NCBI GenBank assembly: GCA_018302185.1
Contig: JAGVZX010000105.1
Span: 1-8,546, forward strand
Reading direction: 5' to 3'
Origin: Candidatus Woesearchaeota archaeon
GTDB lineage: Archaea; Nanobdellota; Nanobdellia; Woesearchaeales; UBA10200
Length of the DNA stretch: 8,546 bases
Shown: one piece after another, positions 6,553 to 8,546 of the stretch
Position numbering within the stretch: the stretch's first letter is position 1
Layout: every line of letters starts with the position of its first letter
Notes under the pieces: generated by a model
The model's database searches: none
What the model was told of the DNA's origin: nothing
The model's input: the letters and a program-made list of their open reading frames with translations, nothing else
Position numbers and translations under genes: made by a program

Positions 6553-7671
6553 ATGCAAAAAGAAAAAAAAGTAAGTAGATTCTTATTCTTGATAGTTTTA
6601 CTGCTTTCCGTGATGATTATTGTCAGTTGTTCACAATCACAAGATGCACCTGGAAGAAGCAGCCTTAAAGCCAGCAGCTTTTTTGGAAACCTTTTTTCAG
6701 GCTCGCAGAGAGCTGAACCATTAAAGGCATTTGAAAGAATAGGCACAAAAGCATTAGACATAAAGCTGCTGAAAGATTCGCCTGCAGACAGCGTATTTGT
6801 GGGAGATAATTTTAGGATTGCTGTATATGTCAAAAACCTAGGGGCTTCTGACATGGGAATACAAAACTCTCAAGCTGAAAATGCAAACGCTATTGTGGGT
6901 GAAGGAAAACTAAGTTTAATCAATGCCGATAATGATGAGATACAGATAAAGAACAAGAATATGTTGAATGCTGATGAAGCTTTAAAGCTCCGCGGCTTAA
7001 GTTTTGATAATCCCATAGGTGAAGAGAAAATTTATAATTTTGAAGCAACTGTATTAAGCCAGCCTCTGCTTGGCAAGACTAAATTTATAGTGGAAGCTTG
7101 TTATCCTTATGAGACAGTCATAAGCAAAGATGTCTGTCTTGCAACCAGTAATGACCTAAGATTAAGAGCAGCTGCCTGTGAGATGAAGGACATAGTATTG
7201 GCAAATGGTCAAGGCGCTCCTGTCGCTGTCACAAAAATTGTCCTTCAGAAGCCACAGAAAAAAAAGGATGAGGTTTATTATAATTTCTTGATATACCTGG
7301 ACAATGTTGACAAAGGAGATGTAGTAGATGGAAGTAATTGTGCTGGTTTAGAAAAGATATTTGTAGAGGGGATAAGGCTGGCAGATAGAGAGTTAGGTAA
7401 AGATATAAGATGCAATCTACAAGCGCCTGAAACTGAAGGCGGCAGACAATTTATAGTCTTAAAGAATAAAGAAGACAAGGCAATAAAAGATAAGGAAAAC
7501 ATAATAAAATGTACAGCTAGGTTCAATAATGCAGATAATAAGTTTGAAAAGAGAGGGGATTTTACAACAAATCTTAAGATTGTGTTAGGCTACACCTACT
7601 CACAAAGCATTGAAAAAGAAGTTGTGATTAAAGACCTTGACAATAATATCATAGGTAATTTTGAAAATTAG
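6553..7671 (+). CDS. Secreted lipoprotein with Ig-like domain, first paralogue
   Basis: A 372-residue predicted lipoprotein when started at the ATG at 6553. The frame is open from a GTG at 6511, but those 14 extra codons would put a polar stretch before a standard signal peptide, so the ATG is preferred. Signal: basic MQKEKK, hydrophobic core 9-24, lipobox IVSC with C26 as the lipid-bearing cysteine. A Ser/Gly-rich tether follows. Residues about 75-180 look like a CARDB-type Ig-like domain (FRIAVYVKNLGA at 88-98). Then come C183 and C195 in a CYPYETVISKDVC motif, C209, GQGAPVAV (219-226) and C263. These are shared with the next gene, so the two are paralogues. It should sit on the outer face of the membrane. 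No enzymatic motif is visible. A structural or binding role with the large membrane protein upstream is plausible. Confidence 0.87.
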   Translation: MQKEKKVSRFLFLIVLLLSVMIIVSCSQSQDAPGRSSLKASSFFGNLFSGSQRAEPLKAFERIGTKALDIKLLKDSPADSVFVGDNFRIAVYVKNLGASDMGIQNSQAENANAIVGEGKLSLINADNDEIQIKNKNMLNADEALKLRGLSFDNPIGEEKIYNFEATVLSQPLLGKTKFIVEACYPYETVISKDVCLATSNDLRLRAAACEMKDIVLANGQGAPVAVTKIVLQKPQKKKDEVYYNFLIYLDNVDKGDVVDGSNCAGLEKIFVEGIRLADRELGKDIRCNLQAPETEGGRQFIVLKNKEDKAIKDKENIIKCTARFNNADNKFEKRGDFTTNLKIVLGYTYSQSIEKEVVIKDLDNNIIGNFEN

Positions 7672-7715
7672 TTTGAGATAACATGAAGTTAATAAATATT
7701 TAAAGCGACATATAC

Positions 7716-7732
7716 CGAAAACAATTTAAACC
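7716..7732 (+). promoter_or_regulatory. BRE/TATA candidate for the second lipoprotein gene
   Basis: CGAAAACAATTTAAACC pairs a CGAAA-type BRE with a TTTAAA TATA box centred near 7727, about 27 nt before the ATG at 7755. The transcript would be leaderless. The separate promoter implies that the two lipoprotein genes need not be strictly co-transcribed. The ATATATATAAAT run at 7740-7751 is too close to the ATG to serve. Confidence 0.4.
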
Positions 7733-7754
7733 TTAATTAATATATATAAATAAA

Positions 7755-8546
7755 ATGAAAAAAGGTGTTAAAAGAGTTAATAATAGGATTTTATTAGTTC
7801 TTATTTTAGTGATAATTGCAACCATACTAATCAGTTGCAGAGGTGGCACAGGATTATTTTCTGGCAAAGATCCAAAGCAAAATACTGCAATTGCAAGAGA
7901 ACGGATTTACACTGGCACAGATGGCCTGACTATGCGCTTTATGCCAAATCTTCCTCCTGCAGAAACATATGATACAGGAAGCATACAGATAATCGCTGAA
8001 ATAAGAAATTTAGGAACAGATAAGATTGAAAATGCCAAATTTTATCTTTCTGGTTATGATACTGGAATAATACAGAATATTGATAATTTTAAAGAATTGA
8101 ATAACTTAGAGCCAAAAAGCGAATTTTTGCTTGATGGGGGGTATGACACGGTTACCTTTGGCTCCTCTGGCACAATAAAAATCCCAAAAGGAGCAGATGA
8201 ATATAACCCAAGGTTTGTGTTAAGCACTTGTTATAATTATAAGACAGTTGCTACACCGATAGTATGCATTGACCCTAATAAGCAAAATCCTGCCATAAAA
8301 GAGAGAGGGGCATGCCAGATGCAGTCAGTAAGTGTAGGCGGCACAGGAGCTCCGGTAGCTGTTGATAGAGTAAGTTTAGATTCTACAATAGATAAAGCAT
8401 TTGTGAGGATTGAGCTTAGCAATGCTGGCAAAGGTCAAGTACTGACTAATAATGCAGTTGGTCAGAAATGCCCGTACAAACTAGGTTTTGAGGATTTAGA
8501 TGAGATTACTTATACAATTACATTATCAGGCATTCCGCCTACCAAA
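7755..8546 (+). CDS. Secreted lipoprotein, second paralogue (3' end cut off)
   Basis: An open frame of 264 codons from the ATG at 7755 to the window edge with no stop. MKKGVKRVNNR is followed by a hydrophobic core (12-26) and the lipobox LISC with C28, so it should be exported and lipid-anchored. A short tether leads to a domain with IQIIAEIRNLGT (about 76-87), matching the Ig/CARDB-like segment of the preceding gene. The same cysteine layout follows: CYNYKTVATPIVC (C159, C171), C187, then GTGAPVAV (196-203) and C239. The preceding gene is the closest relative seen, so this is a tandem duplication, clearly old because most other positions differ. The C-terminal part is missing from view. Function is unknown beyond an extracellular binding or structural role. 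Confidence 0.86.
   Translation, partial: MKKGVKRVNNRILLVLILVIIATILISCRGGTGLFSGKDPKQNTAIARERIYTGTDGLTMRFMPNLPPAETYDTGSIQIIAEIRNLGTDKIENAKFYLSGYDTGIIQNIDNFKELNNLEPKSEFLLDGGYDTVTFGSSGTIKIPKGADEYNPRFVLSTCYNYKTVATPIVCIDPNKQNPAIKERGACQMQSVSVGGTGAPVAVDRVSLDSTIDKAFVRIELSNAGKGQVLTNNAVGQKCPYKLGFEDLDEITYTITLSGIPPTK

Overview
The window looks like a low-GC archaeal chromosome, most likely from a DPANN lineage such as Woesearchaeota or Pacearchaeota. The anchor is an unmistakable archaeal/eukaryotic-type Pelota (Dom34) gene. AT-rich archaeal TATA boxes, several apparently leaderless starts and an absence of Shine-Dalgarno sites support this. The lineage is inferred from style and lipoprotein/surface-protein character, not from a marker phylogeny.

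Layout. Positions 1-49 hold the probable first codons of a leftward gene that runs off the window. A small cupin gene (108-437, +) follows and converges on pelota (500-1570, -). A single AT-rich TATA element near 1602-1616 appears to drive pelota leftward and a membrane-anchored surface protein (1633-2892, +) rightward. Next come a 996-residue coiled-coil/multi-membrane/extracellular protein (3250-6240, +), a lipoprotein (6553-7671, +) and a paralogous lipoprotein cut by the window end (7755-8546, +). The last four rightward genes all encode envelope proteins with large external beta-rich parts. They may form one cell-surface assembly, but none matches a family I can name.

The most striking content is non-coding. 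The two long gaps, 2893-3249 and 6241-6552, each hold a structured element of about 190-200 nt with the same architecture: a long outer stem, a 6-nt one-sided bulge starting AATT, an 8-bp inner stem, and the same two conserved internal motifs. The inner stems differ at six of eight base pairs, yet every pair is preserved in both copies. This is compensatory change and points to a functional RNA. I do not recognise the family. Copy A sits before the 996-residue protein gene and copy B before the lipoprotein pair, so they could be stand-alone RNAs or leader elements of the envelope locus. The leader after copy A also contains an 8-nt word that can pair with either of two identical partners.
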